Below are positions 1-8,706 of a DNA stretch of 64,000 bases, one piece after another (the first letter of the stretch is position 1; each line of letters opens with the position of its first letter). Source of the stretch: Natronosalvus rutilus (GTDB lineage: Archaea > Halobacteriota > Halobacteria > Halobacteriales > Natrialbaceae). The stretch spans positions 2,585,451-2,649,450 of the forward strand of contig NZ_CP100355.1 in assembly GCF_024204665.1 (NCBI RefSeq), read 5' to 3'. The notes beneath the pieces were generated by a model. It worked only from the letters and a program-made list of their open reading frames with translations. It was not told where the DNA came from and did no database searches. Position numbers and translations under genes: made by a program.

Positions 1-625
1 CCCCCTGGGCCTGCCAGTCGTCGTCCTCGAGGGTCTTCTTGACGGGTCGGGGAACGTGCGGGTTCTCGGTCAGGTCCGCGGAGCGGGCCGCCGCCCTGGG
101 ACCCCGGGGGGTCGCCACGTCGGTGCCCGCGTCGAGGCCCAGGTCGGGCTTGCCCTCGAGACCGATCTCGAGGTCCACGGGACGGTCGGCGATTGCCACC
201 TCACGCTGGACGCCGACGAAGCCGTCCCAGACGTCCTGGACGGAAGGGGCGAGTCGGCTGGCAATGCCCGGAGCGTCGACGTTGGCGCGCTTGTTCGAGT
301 TCAGGAGGCCGGTCCGGCGCTGGAGGACATCGTCGATTCCGTATCCCTGCTGGTACCAGTTCCCGTCCGTGACGTAGGATTCGGCGTCGTCCTCGTCGCC
401 GACCGGCGAGAGCACGCCGACGGGGATGTCGGGGTAGTTCGACCGCCCGACGAAGATTGAGGGGGCCGTCGATCCGACGAGGGTGTCACCCGAGAGCGCC
501 CGCTCGAAGTTGCGCTCGAAGTCCTGGAGGTGGTCCGTGATGGCGTAGGACTTCTCCTTCGCGAGGCGCCGGCGCTCGGCCTCCTCGTCGGGCTCTAACT
601 CCTCGATGTAGTCGTCGAGGCGCAT
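1..625 (-). CDS. nreA: DNA repair protein NreA, N-terminal part
   Basis: The first ~208 residues of a protein that runs off the left edge of the window. It begins MRLDDYIEELEPDEEAERRR and continues with the block GDTLVGSTAPS, then a FVGRSNYPDI block, WYQQG, QRRTGLLNS, VWDGFVGVQREVAIADRP and a PRPVKKTLEDDDWQAQG end, the pattern I know from haloarchaeal NreA. NreA is an archaea-specific repair factor (DUF650/DUF651) linked to mitomycin-C-type damage and, in its C-terminus, to PCNA binding; that C-terminus is outside the window. The ATG at 623-625 is the only sensible start. Confidence 0.88.
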   Translation of the reverse strand, partial: MRLDDYIEELEPDEEAERRRLAKEKSYAITDHLQDFERNFERALSGDTLVGSTAPSIFVGRSNYPDIPVGVLSPVGDEDDAESYVTDGNWYQQGYGIDDVLQRRTGLLNSNKRANVDAPGIASRLAPSVQDVWDGFVGVQREVAIADRPVDLEIGLEGKPDLGLDAGTDVATPRGPRAAARSADLTENPHVPRPVKKTLEDDDWQAQG

Positions 626-756
626 TCACTCGAGGTAGGGGCGGCGAGGGTTTGAATGTTCGTCTCGCGGTCCCGAACGGCGTGGTCTCTCGACGAACGG
701 TCGTCGAACTCCCACGCGGGATTGATTTATCAGGCGGAATCACATACGTCGTCGTA

Positions 757-2607
757 GTGTCGTCGATCCTCCCCGTCATCGTTGGCATCCTCGTCCTCGG
801 GCTGGCCGCACAGTTGCTGGCCAATCGACTGCGCATTCCGAGCGTCCTCTTTCTCATCCTCCTCGGCTTGCTGGTCGGTCCCGAAGGGCTCGGGTTCGTC
901 TCGATCGATACCTTTGGCGCCGGCCTCTCGACCGTCGTCGGCCTGAGCGTCGCCATCATCATCTTCGACGGGGCCTTTCACCTCCGCCGGGAAAAGCTCG
1001 AATTGGCCCCTCGAGCGATCATCCGGTTGACGACGCTCGGTGCAGCCGTCGCCCTCGGCGGGACCGCCCTCGCCGTCCGGTACTTCCTCCACACCGACTG
1101 GGGAATCGCCTTCCTCATCAGCGCATTGCTGGTGGCGACCGGCCCGACCGTGGTGACGCCCATCCTCGAAGTGATCACCGTCCGCGAGCACGTCGAGGCC
1201 GCACTCGAGGCCGAGGGCATCGTCAACGACGTGACGGCCGCGCTCTTGGCCATCGTCATCTTCGAGACGGTCGTCGTCGGGGACGAGCGCTCGCACGTGC
1301 CGGTGTACTTCCTCCAGCGCTACGCGGTCGGCATCGGCGTAGGAATCGTCGTCGCCATCGTCGTCTACGCCCTGCTGACGCGGGTCAGACAGCCCGCGGG
1401 CGACGCCCCACAGACCGCCCGTCTCGTCGTGTTAACCGGTGCGCTGGCCGCCTATGGCCTCGCGGACTCGATTTTCCCCGAGACGGGCGTGGCCGCGGCC
1501 GGGACGGCCGGGTTCGTCCTGGGTAACCTGGACCTGCCACACCGCGAGGAAATCGAGGGATTCAATCGCGATCTGACCCTGCTCGTGCTCTCGTTCGTCT
1601 TCATCTCGCTGGCCGCGCTCATCGACGTGGGGGCGCTCCTCGGCCTCGGGTTCGGCGGCATCGCGGTCGTCGTCGCCGTCACGCTGATCGTTCGCCCGCT
1701 GATCGTCGCCGCGGCGACCACCCACTGGCGATTTAGCGCGGGCGAACGGTACTTCTTGAGCCTCGTCGGCCCGCGAGGGATCATCCCCGCCTCCATCGCC
1801 ACGCTGTTCGCCATCGAACTCGAGACGGCCGGCAACTCCGTGGCCGCACAGACCCTCGCCGGTACCGTCTTTCTCGTCATCTTCATCACGGTTGTGCTGC
1901 AGGCGGGGCTCGCCCGCCAGCTCGCGGAATACTTCGAAATCGAACCAATGCGCACCATCATCGTCGGCGGCGGTCGGGTCGGCCGAACGCTCGCCACGCG
2001 ACTGGAGAACCGTGGAGAGAACGTCATCCTCGTCGACAGCGACTCGGCGACCGTCGAACGACTCCGTCAGGAGGGATTCTCGGCCCACCACGGCGACGGC
2101 ACCTCGACCGAGACGCTCCAGGAGGTCCGCATCGACAACGCAAAACTGGTCGTCGCCACGACTGCCGACGACGACACCAACCTGCTGGTCTCTCAACTCG
2201 CCTCCACGCGCTTCGACGTCGACCGCGTCCTCGCCCGAGTGAACACGCCGGAGAACGTCGATGCCTTCGAGACGCTCGACGTCGACGCCATCGACGTCTC
2301 GAGCGCGACAGCCTGGACAATCGACAACGAGATCGAACGCCCGGCGCTGGCTCACTGGATGAACGAACTCGGTGAGGGCCACGACGCTCAAGAAATCGTC
2401 GTCACCGCGGCCGAACTGATCGGCACGACGATCCGCGACCTCGATTCGGAGATTCCCGACGGCTGTATCGTCGCCGTGATCGCCAGAGACGGAGAGACGC
2501 ACGTCCCCGAAGCCGGCACCGTCCTGGAGGAGGGTGATCGGGTCACGTTCATCGGCCGCGAAGACGCCGTTCGGACGGCAGTCAAGCGGTTTCACCCACG
2601 CGACTGA
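757..2607 (+). CDS. Cation:proton antiporter with C-terminal RCK (TrkA-N/TrkA-C) domains
   Basis: About 616 residues. The first ~390 residues form a CPA-type antiporter with 11-13 hydrophobic segments (ILPVIVGILVLGLAAQLLANRL; ALLVATGPTVVTPIL; the charged EGIVND of the ion-binding core; a GPRGIIPASIA loop). It is followed by a Rossmann TrkA-N domain (MRTIIVGGGRVGRTLA, then acidic HGDGTS) and a TrkA-C domain ending in EEGDRVTFIGRE. Inferred role: Na+ or K+/H+ exchange across the membrane gated by nucleotide binding to the RCK part. The frame stays open to 652, but I prefer GTG at 757 because an AT-rich TATA-like stretch (gattgatttatc, ~721-732) lies ~28 nt upstream, fitting a leaderless transcript. 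Confidence 0.87.
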   Translation: MSSILPVIVGILVLGLAAQLLANRLRIPSVLFLILLGLLVGPEGLGFVSIDTFGAGLSTVVGLSVAIIIFDGAFHLRREKLELAPRAIIRLTTLGAAVALGGTALAVRYFLHTDWGIAFLISALLVATGPTVVTPILEVITVREHVEAALEAEGIVNDVTAALLAIVIFETVVVGDERSHVPVYFLQRYAVGIGVGIVVAIVVYALLTRVRQPAGDAPQTARLVVLTGALAAYGLADSIFPETGVAAAGTAGFVLGNLDLPHREEIEGFNRDLTLLVLSFVFISLAALIDVGALLGLGFGGIAVVVAVTLIVRPLIVAAATTHWRFSAGERYFLSLVGPRGIIPASIATLFAIELETAGNSVAAQTLAGTVFLVIFITVVLQAGLARQLAEYFEIEPMRTIIVGGGRVGRTLATRLENRGENVILVDSDSATVERLRQEGFSAHHGDGTSTETLQEVRIDNAKLVVATTADDDTNLLVSQLASTRFDVDRVLARVNTPENVDAFETLDVDAIDVSSATAWTIDNEIERPALAHWMNELGEGHDAQEIVVTAAELIGTTIRDLDSEIPDGCIVAVIARDGETHVPEAGTVLEEGDRVTFIGREDAVRTAVKRFHPRD

Positions 2608-2694
2608 ACGGCCTCGACGTCACACTCGAGCGGATATTCTGAGTCAGAAAAACCGGGGTGCTTTTGATAGCTGTGTGGGAACGACGTATCAAAC

Positions 2695-3042
2695 GTGAGT
2701 GAGGACGCCGATCCCCCCGAACTACTGGCTCTCCTCGACGACGAGTACGCTCGCGCGATCCTCACCGAAACCAGTGCCGAACCCATGTCCGCCAGCACCC
2801 TGAGCGACCGCTGTGACGCGTCGCTCCCGACTATCTACCGTCGCCTCGAGCGACTCCGGGAGTGTGATCTGATCAGCGAACAAACCGAACTCGCACCGGA
2901 CGGCAACCACTACAGCGTCTACGCGGCCCGCCTCGAGCGACTCGAGGTGACCCTCGAGGACGGCGAACTGTCCCTCGAAATTACCCGGAAAGACGAAGAC
3001 GTCGCCGACAAGTTTACCCGAATGTGGGAGGGATTGCGATGA
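2695..3042 (+). CDS. Winged-helix transcriptional regulator (ArsR-like)
   Basis: 115 residues, GTG start. An ArsR-like winged helix: LLALLDDEYARAILTETSAEPMSASTLSDRC, then the recognition helix around DASLPTIYRRLERLRECDLI and a short beta wing (TELAPDGNHYSVYAA). The C-terminus is a short beta-rich/coiled tail. The stop overlaps the next start (ATGA at 3039-3042), so the two genes are translationally coupled. It is probably a local regulator of the downstream membrane protein; the inducer is unknown. Confidence 0.8.
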   Translation: MSEDADPPELLALLDDEYARAILTETSAEPMSASTLSDRCDASLPTIYRRLERLRECDLISEQTELAPDGNHYSVYAARLERLEVTLEDGELSLEITRKDEDVADKFTRMWEGLR

Positions 3043-3350
3043 CCGGGAGCGGCGTCCGCCTCGATCAGGCCTCAATGTTCGAGTTGCTGACGGTCGGGAG
3101 TCTGCTCCTCGTCGCGCTCGTGGGGACGATCTTGGCCGTCCAGGCCTATCGTGGCTATCGGCGAAACGACAGTCGGGCGATGAAGTATCTCGCCATCGGC
3201 TTGCTGTTGCTGACGCTCGGCCCATTCGTGATCAACATCTCGGTGACGACGCTCACCGCCGCCGACCAGGCGACGACGGTCTTCCTCGAGAACGTGAGTC
3301 GATTGCTCGGGCTGTTGGCAATCACGTACTCGCTGTACGGAACGAAGTAG
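3039..3350 (+). CDS. Small membrane protein, DUF7521-like
   Basis: 103 residues with three hydrophobic segments (FELLTVGSLLLVALVGTILAVQAY; YLAIGLLLLTLGPFVINISV; NVSRLLGLLAITYSLYG). A wHTH gene followed by this type of 3-TM protein is a recurrent haloarchaeal pair. Start chosen at ATG 3039, which gives the 4-base ATGA overlap, rather than the in-frame GTG at 3024. No catalytic residue is evident; function unknown. Confidence 0.72.
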   Translation: MTGSGVRLDQASMFELLTVGSLLLVALVGTILAVQAYRGYRRNDSRAMKYLAIGLLLLTLGPFVINISVTTLTAADQATTVFLENVSRLLGLLAITYSLYGTK

Positions 3351-3822
3351 GGGTAGGAGGCGCGGGGGCCACGGCGGATGGTGGCGTGAGATTTCGGAAA
3401 ACGACGTGTGGGCGGCGCTAGTGACCGATTTGGCCTATACGACCTCTCGAGAGTACATAACCGATTTTGCGAAAACCTGGGACACATACCTCGAGTATAC
3501 CATCCGGCGGCGACTAAACCGTACATCAAGGACGCGATAGTTCTTAAAGCGTCCACGGTCTTTTCTCTGCGTGAAGTTGCTCGTCCGAATTGATATTACA
3601 TCGGTCTCAACGGATAGTTGCAGGCCGTAACCGGCGTGCTGGGCGGAGTCGGCCCTCCACTGCATCCATCAAGCCGAACGTGCCTCTGACACCACGTTCG
3701 TCACGTCGCTCCGACCCATCCACGCTCGAGGTGTACGCACACACTCGACGGCTCTTCTGCATCCACCCCCATTGATATTTTCCTCAACATGGAAATACTT
3801 AGATAAGAGTGTAAGCGTACGA
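3351..3822. other. 472-bp gene-free stretch
   Basis: No frame here has haloarchaeal codon structure. I see a perfect 6-bp inverted repeat (GGACGC at 3530-3535, GCGTCC at 3549-3554, loop TTAAA-rich) with no poly-T after it. Near the right end there is a TATA-like acttagataa (3794-3803) that serves the lipoprotein gene. Confidence 0.5.
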
Positions 3823-3828
3823 ATGTGT

Positions 3829-4989
3829 ATGGGGTGGACTCACGACGGACTGGTTCTCGCAGCGATCGCACTCGTGGTCATCTGCGCCGGATGTACGGTG
3901 GCGATTTCCGGGGAGACGCAACCGGATGGAGAAACGCTTCTCGAGGAGGCGGTGACGGCGGACGACGTACCGCCGTTGACTGGGGAACGAACGGTCACGT
4001 TCGCGGACAGTGCTGGAACGTACGAGACGACGGAACGCGTCTGGGAACGCCCGTCGTCGAGGATGCGAACGGAAGTGATCGACTCGGTTGGCTTCGAGGA
4101 GAACCACGAAGGCGGGATTGCCGTTCGAAACGGCTCGACGCTCTGGCTGACCGACGGTGAGACTGACAACGTGACTACGTACGATCTCGAAACCGAGTCC
4201 GAGTCCGAGAGCGAAACCGATGACGAGGCACGATTGCTGGAAGAGCGCCTCGACCGGTACGACGTGACCTACGAGGGAACCGAGACGGTCGCGAACCGGA
4301 CGACTCACGTCGTCTCTGTCGAGCCGAAGGAGACGACAGTCGACCGGGGCATTGGCGTGCTCATCGGTGACACCCGCTACGTCTACCCGCTCGAGACGAG
4401 TGCGTACGAGGAGACTGACTTCGAGGGCGGGACGTTCTGGATCGACGACGAGTACGGGTATCCGCTCGCAATGCAGGGAACGTACACGGACGTCGACGGT
4501 ACCGAACTCGAGGTCATTACCGAATTCGATTCCGTCACGTTCGAAGCGGACCTCGAGGCCGAGTTGTTCGACCCCCCAGTGGAGAACGACACTGACGACG
4601 AGCAGTCGGTCGAGGAGCCGGAGTTCGAACAACACGAGTTCGAGGACCGGTCGGAAGCGAACGAGTACCTGCGATTCGAGGTTCCGAACGCAACGTTCCC
4701 CGCCGAATACGAACGACAGTCCGTGTCCGCCGACCAGTGGAACGGCGTCCAGACCTACCACGAGGAGTATCGCGTTGGCGAGGAACTCCTCTGGTTTAGC
4801 GTCTCAGAGGGCGACCTCCGCGGCGACGACCCCGACCGCGAGGGTGTCGGCGAACTCGAGGCGACCGTCTCGACCTACAACGGGACGACCCTCGTCACCT
4901 GGGACTGTGGCGAGTTGACCTACCAGTTGAGCAGTCCGATCGGCGAAGCGGCGTTGCTCGAGCGGGCCGAGGAAATCGGCTGTCAGTGA
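3829..4989 (+). CDS. LolA-like lipoprotein
   Basis: About 386 residues. A short N-terminus plus hydrophobic segment (LVLAAIALVVICAGC) ends in a lipobox with the acceptor Cys at residue 22, so the protein should be lipidated and anchored to the outer face of the membrane. The body has the beta-rich pattern of haloarchaeal LolA/DUF2092-like proteins (LLEEAVTADD, ERVWERPSSRMRTEV, STLWLTDGE, RYDVTYEGTETVANRTTHVVSVEP), and a C-terminal DUF4367-like part (EELLWFSVSEGD). Start is ATG 3829 or 3823; both are ~25-31 nt after a TATA-like box. Cargo and role unknown. Confidence 0.75.
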   Translation: MGWTHDGLVLAAIALVVICAGCTVAISGETQPDGETLLEEAVTADDVPPLTGERTVTFADSAGTYETTERVWERPSSRMRTEVIDSVGFEENHEGGIAVRNGSTLWLTDGETDNVTTYDLETESESESETDDEARLLEERLDRYDVTYEGTETVANRTTHVVSVEPKETTVDRGIGVLIGDTRYVYPLETSAYEETDFEGGTFWIDDEYGYPLAMQGTYTDVDGTELEVITEFDSVTFEADLEAELFDPPVENDTDDEQSVEEPEFEQHEFEDRSEANEYLRFEVPNATFPAEYERQSVSADQWNGVQTYHEEYRVGEELLWFSVSEGDLRGDDPDREGVGELEATVSTYNGTTLVTWDCGELTYQLSSPIGEAALLERAEEIGCQ

Positions 4990-5069
4990 TGCGGTTCACG
5001 CAAACGAATACCTGACAGACCGGGCCCTCTCGAGCCTTCTTTCGGTGGAAAACGAACGGCTAACCGGCG

Positions 5070-6032
5070 TTAGCCGTGGATGCCCATCGCTTCGATCTGC
5101 TCTTGATACCGGTTCCGGATGGTGACTTCGGTCACCTGTGCGACGTCGGCGACCTCTCGCTGGGTCTTCTTCTCGTTACAGAGCAGCGAGGCCGCGTAGA
5201 TGGCCGCCGCAGCGTACCCGGTCGGTGATTTGCCGGAGAGGAGCCCTTCTTCGGCCGTCTTCTCGATGATTTCGTTGGCCTTGGTCTGGACCTCTTCGGA
5301 GAGTTCGAGTTCGGAGCAGAAACGAGGGACGTACTTTTTCGGGTCGACCGGTTTCATCTCGAGGCCGAGTTCCTGCGAGATGTATCGATAGGTGCGACCG
5401 ATTTCTTTGCGTTCGACGCGGGATACCTCGGAGATTTCTTCGAGGCTGCGCGGAATGCCTTCCTTTCGGCAGGCGGCGTACAGTGCGGACGTGGCGACGC
5501 CTTCGATCGATCGTCCGCGGATCAGGTCCTCCTTAAGCGCGCGTCGGTAGATGACCGACGCGACCTCGCGAACCGATCGCGGAACGCCGAGTGCCGAGGC
5601 CATGCGATCGATCTCGGAGAGGGCGAACTGCAGGTTGCGTTCGCCGGCGTCTTTCGTCCGGATGCGTTCTTGCCACTTGCGCAGTCGGTGCATCTGACTG
5701 CGCTTTTTCGAGGAAATGGATCGACCGTAGGCGTCTTTGTCCTTCCAGTCGATCGTCGTCGTGAGCCCCTTGTCATGCATCGTCTGCGTCGTCGGCGCGC
5801 CGACTCGGGACTTGTTCTGTCGTTCCTGGTGGTTGAACGCCCGCCATTCCGGGCCGGGGTCGATTTGTTCTTCCTCCACGACGAGCCCACAGTCTTCACA
5901 GATGAGCTCACCCCGGTCGGAGTCCTTGACGAGATTGTCCGAGTTGCACTCGGGGCACGCACGTACCCCCTCTTGATCCTCGGTCTCGTCCGTCTCGCGC
6001 ATTCGCTCCCGCTGGCGGGTGGACCGTGTCAT
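5070..6032 (-). CDS. tfb: Transcription initiation factor IIB (TFB)
   Basis: 320 residues. An N-terminal zinc ribbon uses Cys26, Cys29, Cys45 and Cys48 (CPEC...CEDC), followed by the B-finger/linker ([19 protein letters not shown]) and two cyclin-like repeats (~residues 120-210 and 215-310), the second with the usual helix-turn-helix near [21 protein letters not shown]. It bridges TBP/TATA/BRE and RNA polymerase. Haloarchaea carry several paralogs; which one this is cannot be said from sequence alone. Start ATG 6032 is 30 nt after a strong TATA element, so the mRNA is probably leaderless. Followed divergently by rnhA. Confidence 0.95.
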   Translation of the reverse strand: MTRSTRQRERMRETDETEDQEGVRACPECNSDNLVKDSDRGELICEDCGLVVEEEQIDPGPEWRAFNHQERQNKSRVGAPTTQTMHDKGLTTTIDWKDKDAYGRSISSKKRSQMHRLRKWQERIRTKDAGERNLQFALSEIDRMASALGVPRSVREVASVIYRRALKEDLIRGRSIEGVATSALYAACRKEGIPRSLEEISEVSRVERKEIGRTYRYISQELGLEMKPVDPKKYVPRFCSELELSEEVQTKANEIIEKTAEEGLLSGKSPTGYAAAAIYAASLLCNEKKTQREVADVAQVTEVTIRNRYQEQIEAMGIHG

Positions 6033-6056
6033 CGCACTTTTATAGTAGTAGCACGG

Positions 6057-6068
6057 TATTATATAAAC
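6057..6068 (-). promoter_or_regulatory. TATA box of tfb
   Basis: On the minus strand TTTATATAAT, centre ~6062, lies 30 nt before the tfb ATG (6032), the spacing expected of an archaeal core promoter with a very short or absent leader. Confidence 0.65.
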
Positions 6069-6149
6069 CTTTGGTCCGGATATTCGTTGCAGGGATCGGA
6101 TCGGCCGAATTCGATGGACTCGGACCGGTTTACGCCCCATTTTCGGATC

Positions 6150-6169
6150 GAAACCACAACAGTTTTAGC
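6150..6169 (+). promoter_or_regulatory. BRE/TATA-like promoter of rnhA
   Basis: CGAAACCACAACAGTTTTAG: a CGAAA BRE-like element followed by AGTTTTAG, ~27 nt before the rnhA ATG at 6194. Confidence 0.5.
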
Positions 6170-6193
6170 CGGAGTACGCCGACAATTCGGCGA

Positions 6194-6790
6194 ATGCCGG
6201 TCATCGAGTGCGACGTCGAAGACGCCCGGGAACGCCTCCAGGACGCGGGAGTGACGGTAGAGTCGGGAAACACCGATCACGAGCGCTGGCGGGCGTCTCA
6301 CGGGGGTGCGACGGCCGTCGCCTACGAGAACAAGGTGGTCATACAGGGAGGTAGGCCCCGTGACCTCGAGGCACTCCTGCGCGAGGGCGGCGGTCGCGCG
6401 CACGTCTACTTCGACGGCGGCGCGCGCGGCAACCCCGGGCCCGCCGGGATCGGCTGGGTGATCGTCACGAGCGAGGGCATCGTGGCGGAAGGGAGCGAGG
6501 CCATCGGTCGCGCGACGAACAACCAGGCCGAGTACGAGGCCCTGATCGCGGCGCTCGAGGCGGCCCGTGACTACGGCTACGACGAGCTCCACGTGCGCGG
6601 TGATTCGGAGTTGATCGTCAAGCAGGTCCGCGGCGAGTACAACACCAACAATCCCGAACTGCGAGAAAAGCGGGTGACCGTCCACGAACTCCTTCGCGAG
6701 TTCGACGAGTGGGCGCTCGAGCACGTTCCCCGGGAGGTCAACGACCGAGCGGACGCGCTGGCGAATGAGGCGCTGGATCAGGCTCAGTGA
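6194..6790 (+). CDS. rnhA: Ribonuclease HI (archaeal type with N-terminal extension)
   Basis: 198 residues. The catalytic carboxylates are visible: Asp74 (VYFDGGARGNPGP), Glu113 (NNQAEYEAL), Asp137 (VRGDSELIVKQV) and Asp184 (EVNDRADALA). The ~65-residue N-terminal part (MPVIECDVEDARERLQDAG...) is the extra domain known from the Halobacterium enzyme. It cleaves RNA in RNA/DNA hybrids. In relatives rnhA is directly followed by DUF7108 ('rnhA operon protein'); here that partner is 2.7 kb away, separated by an orphan gene and an IS element. Confidence 0.93.
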   Translation: MPVIECDVEDARERLQDAGVTVESGNTDHERWRASHGGATAVAYENKVVIQGGRPRDLEALLREGGGRAHVYFDGGARGNPGPAGIGWVIVTSEGIVAEGSEAIGRATNNQAEYEALIAALEAARDYGYDELHVRGDSELIVKQVRGEYNTNNPELREKRVTVHELLREFDEWALEHVPREVNDRADALANEALDQAQ

Positions 6791-6843
6791 GATGCGCGAG
6801 ATCGGTTCGATTCTCGGCGGCCGCGAACGTCGATCGGTTCTCG

Positions 6844-7437
6844 TTACAGGATATCGACGTTTACCCCGTTCTCACCCGTACCGACGTCGATGACGCCGTT
6901 TCGGTAGATGACGATGCGGCGTCCCAGAAGACCGAGTGAGAAGATGGCGTCATCCGATCCGCCGTCTGTCCTGACCGAATCGTCGACGGCAAACACGATC
7001 GACTCAAGCGACGGGGAGCCGTCGGTGATGGGGTCGAACGTCTCCGTCGGCACGTCTATTATCGCTCCTTCGACGGAGAACGCGATCGCTCCAGGCGACG
7101 CGTCGGTCGACTCGGTGCTGTCGCCTGACGAAGCGGAGACCGTGTCCATCCCCGGCGAGAGGTCGTCAGTATCGGGCGTTTCGACGCCGACGTCCACCGT
7201 TTCGAGCCGAAGCGAGGCCTCCTCCTCGAGATCGGTCCTGACGGTGCGCGACTCGTCGACCGAAATATCTACGCGTACCGGTTTCAGAGAGGTGCCCTCG
7301 AATTCGCCCAGCAACTCACTGGTCACCGTAATCACCCCCTCGGCCGCGAACGCGATCCGATTCGGCGGTCGGCACTCGATGCGTTCGTCGGTCAATCGAA
7401 CGTTTCGGTTTTCGCCGATGTCAACGTGAACACTCAT
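6844..7437 (-). CDS. Orphan protein with an internal tandem duplication
   Basis: 197 residues, not recognised. Ordinary haloarchaeal composition, no signal peptide or membrane segment. Two halves look homologous: residues ~26-78 (RIAFAAEGVITV ... SL ... VDES..VRTD...ASL) and ~116-168 (AIAFSVEGAIIDV ... SL ... VDDSVRTD...IFSL), joined by a Ser/Asp/Thr-rich linker (~89-113). The pattern of alternating hydrophobics predicts a beta fold, perhaps a twofold beta-barrel or sandwich. It points toward rnhA and is next to the IS element, so it may have arrived with the same insertion event. Function unknown. Confidence 0.6.
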   Translation of the reverse strand: MSVHVDIGENRNVRLTDERIECRPPNRIAFAAEGVITVTSELLGEFEGTSLKPVRVDISVDESRTVRTDLEEEASLRLETVDVGVETPDTDDLSPGMDTVSASSGDSTESTDASPGAIAFSVEGAIIDVPTETFDPITDGSPSLESIVFAVDDSVRTDGGSDDAIFSLGLLGRRIVIYRNGVIDVGTGENGVNVDIL

Positions 7438-7479
7438 TGTCGTACCCGTTCATTCGTACATTCGCTGAGCGCATGTGAA

Positions 7480-7700
7480 ACGGTGTCGTATAGATTCGAG
7501 ACAGGTTCACTACCGAGTGACTACTCCCACGACTGAAGTCGTGGGCTTCCCTCACTGAGGGTTAGGCCCACGTCTTCCGGGGAGTTCGCAGGTTCTGTCT
7601 CACCGCTGGTTCCTTCGAGTACGACCTGCGTTTCGGGCTGAGCCACAACAGCCCCCACCGTCGATAGCGGGCTCTGAATGTCCTTACCGACGGCTCGTTT
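7480..7700 (-). ncRNA. Predicted omega-RNA scaffold and guide at the tnpB 3' end
   Basis: Placed by analogy only. In characterised IS200/605 elements the omega-RNA overlaps the tnpB 3' end, finishes in the right-end hairpin, and continues a short way into flanking DNA as the guide. Here the hairpin is 7526-7545 and the guide would start just past the element end near 7520, reading leftward on the minus strand (cactcggtagtgaacctgtc). The 5' limit is a guess; no promoter or processing site is visible. Confidence 0.35.
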
Positions 7701-8705
7701 ACCGATGTTCGACGCCCCGTTCTTGTCCGCATTATCTTCCAGCTCACAGTCGTGACACTCCACCCGACCCTGTACGTCACGACTCGTGTGCTGTGACCCA
7801 CACCGCCAACACGTCACCGACGTGTCCGCCTCGTTAATCGGGAGACACTCTCGACCATCGAGATGGGCCTTGTACGTGAGGATGTTCGCCAGCTTCGCAT
7901 ACGGCATCTTGTGCGTCTTGTCGTTCACGTACCGTCCCTTGTCGTTGTCAAAGCGCAAGCCCGTCATATCTCCGAACACGATGACAGCGTTGCGTTCCCG
8001 AGCGCGGGCGATGAGTTCGTTCGCCGCCTGATGTAGCTCGTGTTCGACCGTTCGCGATTCCTTATCACCGATGCGCTCGATGACCTGTGCCCCCGAACGA
8101 ACCTTTGCCTTCCCAATCGACTTGCGAAGTTGTTTGTAGTGTTCGCGGATGCGCCGGACGTCTGCGCCGTGGAATTTGGTCTCCCGGTCGGAGAGGAACG
8201 TGCTGACGGCTATCCACTTCGCGCCCATATCGACGGCGAGTACGTCGTCGTATTCGTCTGCAACGGCCACAGACCGCTTGCAGACGAGGTGGACGTACCA
8301 CTCACCGTCGCGGCGGACGAGTTCCGAGTCTCGGATGTGCTTGTCGGTGAGGAGGTGCGTGTCTTTCTCGGGGACGTGGACAGGCACCCAGATACTATCC
8401 CCCCGTTCTCGCCCGGGGTTGTAGACGGGGAGTTTGAACCACCACGACGACAGCACGGTATCCTCGTCGTGATCGATGGTGATGCAGTCGTTGCGGAGGA
8501 CGACTGGTTGTTCGGTATCCTCGCGTGGGTTTTTGTTCGACTGGACTTTCCCCGCCTGTTGCTTGGTGGCGGAGTAGAGGTTCGCATCATCGTCACCGTG
8601 AACGGCGTCCTGGAACGCGGTGTATTCGCGTTCGATGAGTCGAGCTTTCCGCTCGGTGAGCGAGTGGAGTTTGACCCGTACCGTCGTGGTGACTTCGCAA
8701 CGCAT
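7521..8705 (-). CDS. tnpB: TnpB, RNA-guided nuclease family (IS605 OrfB)
   Basis: 394 residues. RuvC-I Asp159 (LAVDMGAKW), the bridge-like helix with HYKQLRKSIGKAK, a four-Cys zinc finger (C299, C302, C317, C320) and RuvC-III Asp327 (NADKNGASNIGKRA) are present. At the RuvC-II position, where TnpB normally has Glu, I read VIVFGDMTGL (Gly245-Asp246), so the usual Glu seems to be absent. The last residues (SPRLQSWE) are encoded inside the terminal hairpin. In this family TnpB binds an omega-RNA made from the 3' end of its own gene and cuts DNA matching the flanking guide; whether this copy can cut is open. Confidence 0.9.
   Translation of the reverse strand: MRCEVTTTVRVKLHSLTERKARLIEREYTAFQDAVHGDDDANLYSATKQQAGKVQSNKNPREDTEQPVVLRNDCITIDHDEDTVLSSWWFKLPVYNPGRERGDSIWVPVHVPEKDTHLLTDKHIRDSELVRRDGEWYVHLVCKRSVAVADEYDDVLAVDMGAKWIAVSTFLSDRETKFHGADVRRIREHYKQLRKSIGKAKVRSGAQVIERIGDKESRTVEHELHQAANELIARARERNAVIVFGDMTGLRFDNDKGRYVNDKTHKMPYAKLANILTYKAHLDGRECLPINEADTSVTCWRCGSQHTSRDVQGRVECHDCELEDNADKNGASNIGKRAVGKDIQSPLSTVGAVVAQPETQVVLEGTSGETEPANSPEDVGLTLSEGSPRLQSWE
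7526..7545. repeat. IS right-end hairpin, copy 1
   Basis: CCCACGACT-GA-AGTCGTGGG, a perfect 9-bp stem with a 2-nt loop, overlapping the last codons of tnpB. Confidence 0.85.
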
Positions 8706-8706
8706 T

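Noticed and set aside
3530-3554. Stem-loop GGACGC/GCGTCC as terminator or tRNA part
   Set aside because: Only 6 bp with a 13-nt loop and no poly-T; no cloverleaf around it.
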